Shown one piece after another: positions 7,026 to 7,821 of a DNA stretch of 7,821 bases (positions are counted from its first letter, which is position 1; every line of letters starts with the position of its first letter). A program made the translations under genes and the position numbers. The DNA comes from Clostridia bacterium (GTDB taxonomy: Bacteria; Bacillota; Clostridia; Oscillospirales; Acutalibacteraceae). The notes beneath the pieces are model-generated. The model was given only the letters and a program-made list of their open reading frames with translations. It had not been told where the DNA came from and made no database searches. The stretch covers positions 1 through 7,821 of the forward strand of contig CAAENL010000202.1 in assembly GCA_900757335.1 (NCBI GenBank). The letters run 5' to 3'.

Positions 7026-7499
7026 TTATTTGTAAATTTCGAGTATTTCGTATTCGCAAATTCCGCCCGGAGTTTCAACTTTTATTTTATTTCCTTCTCT
7101 GTGACCGAGAAGTGCCGCACCGACAGGAGATTCATCCGAAATTCTTCCTTCACGAGGGTCAGCTTCGCTTGAACCGACTATTCTGTAATCTACAACTTCA
7201 TCGAAAGTAATATCTTTTACTTTGACTTTTGAACCTACGTGAACATAATCGGTACTGAGCTCATGCTCGTCAATAACTTTAACATTTTTGAGCATTGCTT
7301 CTATCTCGAGTATACGAGATTCCATTATTGCTTGTTCGTTTTTGGCTTCGTCGTATTCACTGTTTTCCGAAAGGTCACCGAAAGAAAGTGCAACTTTTAT
7401 CTTTTCGGCTATTTCTTTTCTTCGAACACTTTTTAAATTTTCAAGTTCGTTTTCTAAATTTTTTAATCCTTCTTCGGTTAATATAACTTGCTTTTCCAA
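7026..7499 (-). CDS. greA: Transcription elongation factor GreA
   Basis: Binds the RNA polymerase secondary channel and stimulates cleavage of backtracked transcripts. The 157-residue length is normal for the family. Residues about 1-75 form the N-terminal antiparallel coiled coil, with the acidic tip in [19 protein letters not shown]42 and E45 are the residues that hold the catalytic magnesium. The C-terminal FKBP-like domain (about 80-157) carries the family pattern [36 protein letters not shown] and EYEILEI. Start is TTG at 7499 with GGAG at 7509-7512, nine bases upstream. First gene of a greA-lysS operon, a common Firmicute arrangement, driven by a near-perfect promoter and preceded by a structured leader that may control its translation. 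Confidence 0.96.
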   Translation of the reverse strand: MEKQVILTEEGLKNLENELENLKSVRRKEIAEKIKVALSFGDLSENSEYDEAKNEQAIMESRILEIEAMLKNVKVIDEHELSTDYVHVGSKVKVKDITFDEVVDYRIVGSSEADPREGRISDESPVGAALLGHREGNKIKVETPGGICEYEILEIYK

Positions 7500-7516
7500 T
7501 TATTACCACTCCATTT

Positions 7517-7537
7517 TTATATCTGAAGATATACCAT
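7517..7537 (-). CDS. Possible six-codon leader ORF upstream of greA
   Basis: ATG GTA TAT CTT CAG ATA TAA encodes MVYLQI. GGAGG at 7546-7550 lies 8 nt before the ATG, a better ribosome binding site than that of greA. The stop falls 17 nt before the greA start. The ribosome binding site is inside a strong hairpin, so translation would depend on that structure opening. It may be a real leader peptide or a coincidence. Confidence 0.3.
   Translation of the reverse strand: MVYLQI
7518..7533 (-). promoter_or_regulatory. Small hairpin within the greA leader
   Basis: TATATCT (7518-7524) and AGATATA (7527-7533) are perfect complements flanking two bases. The hairpin covers most of the possible leader ORF and ends about 5 nt before the greA ribosome binding site. 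It is AT-rich and probably weak by itself. Confidence 0.35.
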
Positions 7538-7539
7538 AT

Positions 7540-7571
7540 GCTTTCCCTCCCACTTTTTGCAGGAGGGAAGC
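7540..7571 (-). promoter_or_regulatory. Stable hairpin in the greA 5' leader that buries a Shine-Dalgarno sequence
   Basis: GCTTTCCCTCC (7540-7550) pairs with GGAGGGAAGC (7562-7571), giving ten pairs with a single bulged T and an 11-nt loop. In the minus-strand transcript the downstream arm is GGAGGGAAAGC, which contains the ribosome binding site of the possible leader ORF, and the upstream arm contains an anti-Shine-Dalgarno CCCTCC. No T-run follows on the minus strand, so it is not an intrinsic terminator of the operon. Confidence 0.6.
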
Positions 7572-7595
7572 TTTAGAATCTGTCTTTATCATATA

Positions 7596-7625
7596 ATTAT
7601 AAGGAATTACTTCACCGAATGTCAA
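7596..7625 (-). promoter_or_regulatory. Consensus sigma-A-type promoter of the greA-lysS operon
   Basis: TTGACA (7625-7620) and TATAAT (7601-7596) both match the vegetative consensus exactly, separated by 18 bp. Transcription should start near 7589, giving an about 90-nt leader before greA. Confidence 0.85.
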
Positions 7626-7640
7626 GGATAACGATAAAAA

Positions 7641-7652
7641 TAAAACGTTTTA
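7641..7652. repeat. 12-bp perfect palindrome upstream of the greA promoter
   Basis: TAAAACGTTTTA lies 15 bp upstream of the -35 box. It could be a regulator site or simply part of an AT-rich upstream element; nothing here tells which. Confidence 0.3.
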
Positions 7653-7732
7653 ATAATTGTAAATTTTAATAAAGCAGAACTGTTATTCATAATTTTTTAA
7701 TTCACTGACATATAATTTCATATCAATTAAAA

Positions 7733-7780
7733 TAAACAGAAAGAGCTACGTATAGCTGATACGTTGCTCTTTCTGTTTTA
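7733..7780 (-). terminator. Strong terminator of the gene upstream of greA (possibly bidirectional)
   Basis: AAACAGAAAGAGC (7734-7746) pairs with GCTCTTTCTGTTT (7766-7778) for 13 perfect pairs. After one T-T mismatch, ACGTAT (7748-7753) pairs with ATACGT (7759-7764) around a five-base loop. On the minus strand TATTTTAATT follows the stem, on the plus strand TTTTA starts at 7776. It isolates the greA-lysS operon from upstream transcription. Confidence 0.75.
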
Positions 7781-7821
7781 CCTATAATGTTTTAGTTCAC
7801 TCAAATTGTAGTTGCTTCCTC
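7778..7821 (-). CDS. Possible C-terminal end of an upstream gene (partial)
   Basis: One minus-strand frame is open from the right edge for 13 codons, ending NLSELKHYR and a TAA at 7778-7780 that touches the terminator stem. The other two frames also stop within this stretch (at 7802-7804 and 7797-7799), so the choice rests only on length and on the terminator position. No product can be named. Confidence 0.2.
   Translation of the reverse strand, partial: GSNYNLSELKHYR

Noticed and set aside
7012..7059. Earlier TTG start for lysS, adding 16 residues
   Set aside because: It overlaps the end of greA and has no ribosome binding site, while the ATG at 7011 has AAGGA at good spacing.
1..7821. CRISPR arrays, tRNA or rRNA genes, insertion sequences, T-box or other known riboswitch
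   Set aside because: I saw no regularly spaced repeats, cloverleaf sequences, transposase motifs or T-box AGGGTGG-like elements. lysS is led by the greA leader rather than a T-box.

Overview
The window looks like chromosomal DNA from a low-GC Firmicute, probably a gut-type member of the Clostridia. The base composition is AT-rich, ribosome binding sites are strong GGAGG-type, TTG and GTG starts are used, and greA sits directly upstream of lysS. LysS carries a fused C-terminal tRNA-binding domain. Every gene I can support is on the minus strand, so the window reads from right to left.

Right end (about 7500-7821): a very strong hairpin that probably ends an upstream gene, then a promoter with consensus -35 and -10 hexamers (TTGACA, 18 bp, TATAAT). 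This drives an about 90-nt leader followed by greA and lysS. The leader holds a stable hairpin that buries a ribosome binding site belonging to a possible six-codon upstream ORF. The genes encode a transcript-cleavage factor and lysyl-tRNA synthetase, a housekeeping operon.

Middle (about 3193-5082): an unrecognised seven-helix membrane protein with an outward-facing C-terminal domain, preceded by a palindrome just after its likely promoter and followed by a clear intrinsic terminator. Next is a 103-residue protein resembling nucleoside 2-deoxyribosyltransferases, with its own promoter. The 347-base gap between them also holds a plus-strand terminator-like hairpin that no visible plus-strand gene explains.

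Left end (1-3252): an RlmD-type 23S rRNA uracil-5-methyltransferase. Its usual C-terminal tail is cut off by a single in-frame TAA, while the tail frame stays open for 78 codons. Seventeen bases after the tail begins a large gene that runs off the left edge: an AIPR-family (abortive infection phage resistance) protein with an N-terminal Mrr-like nuclease motif, open for at least 511 codons. It is the only defence-type gene in view. Its tight spacing suggests co-transcription with rlmD and suggests that a defence module, possibly with restriction-modification genes, continues beyond the window.
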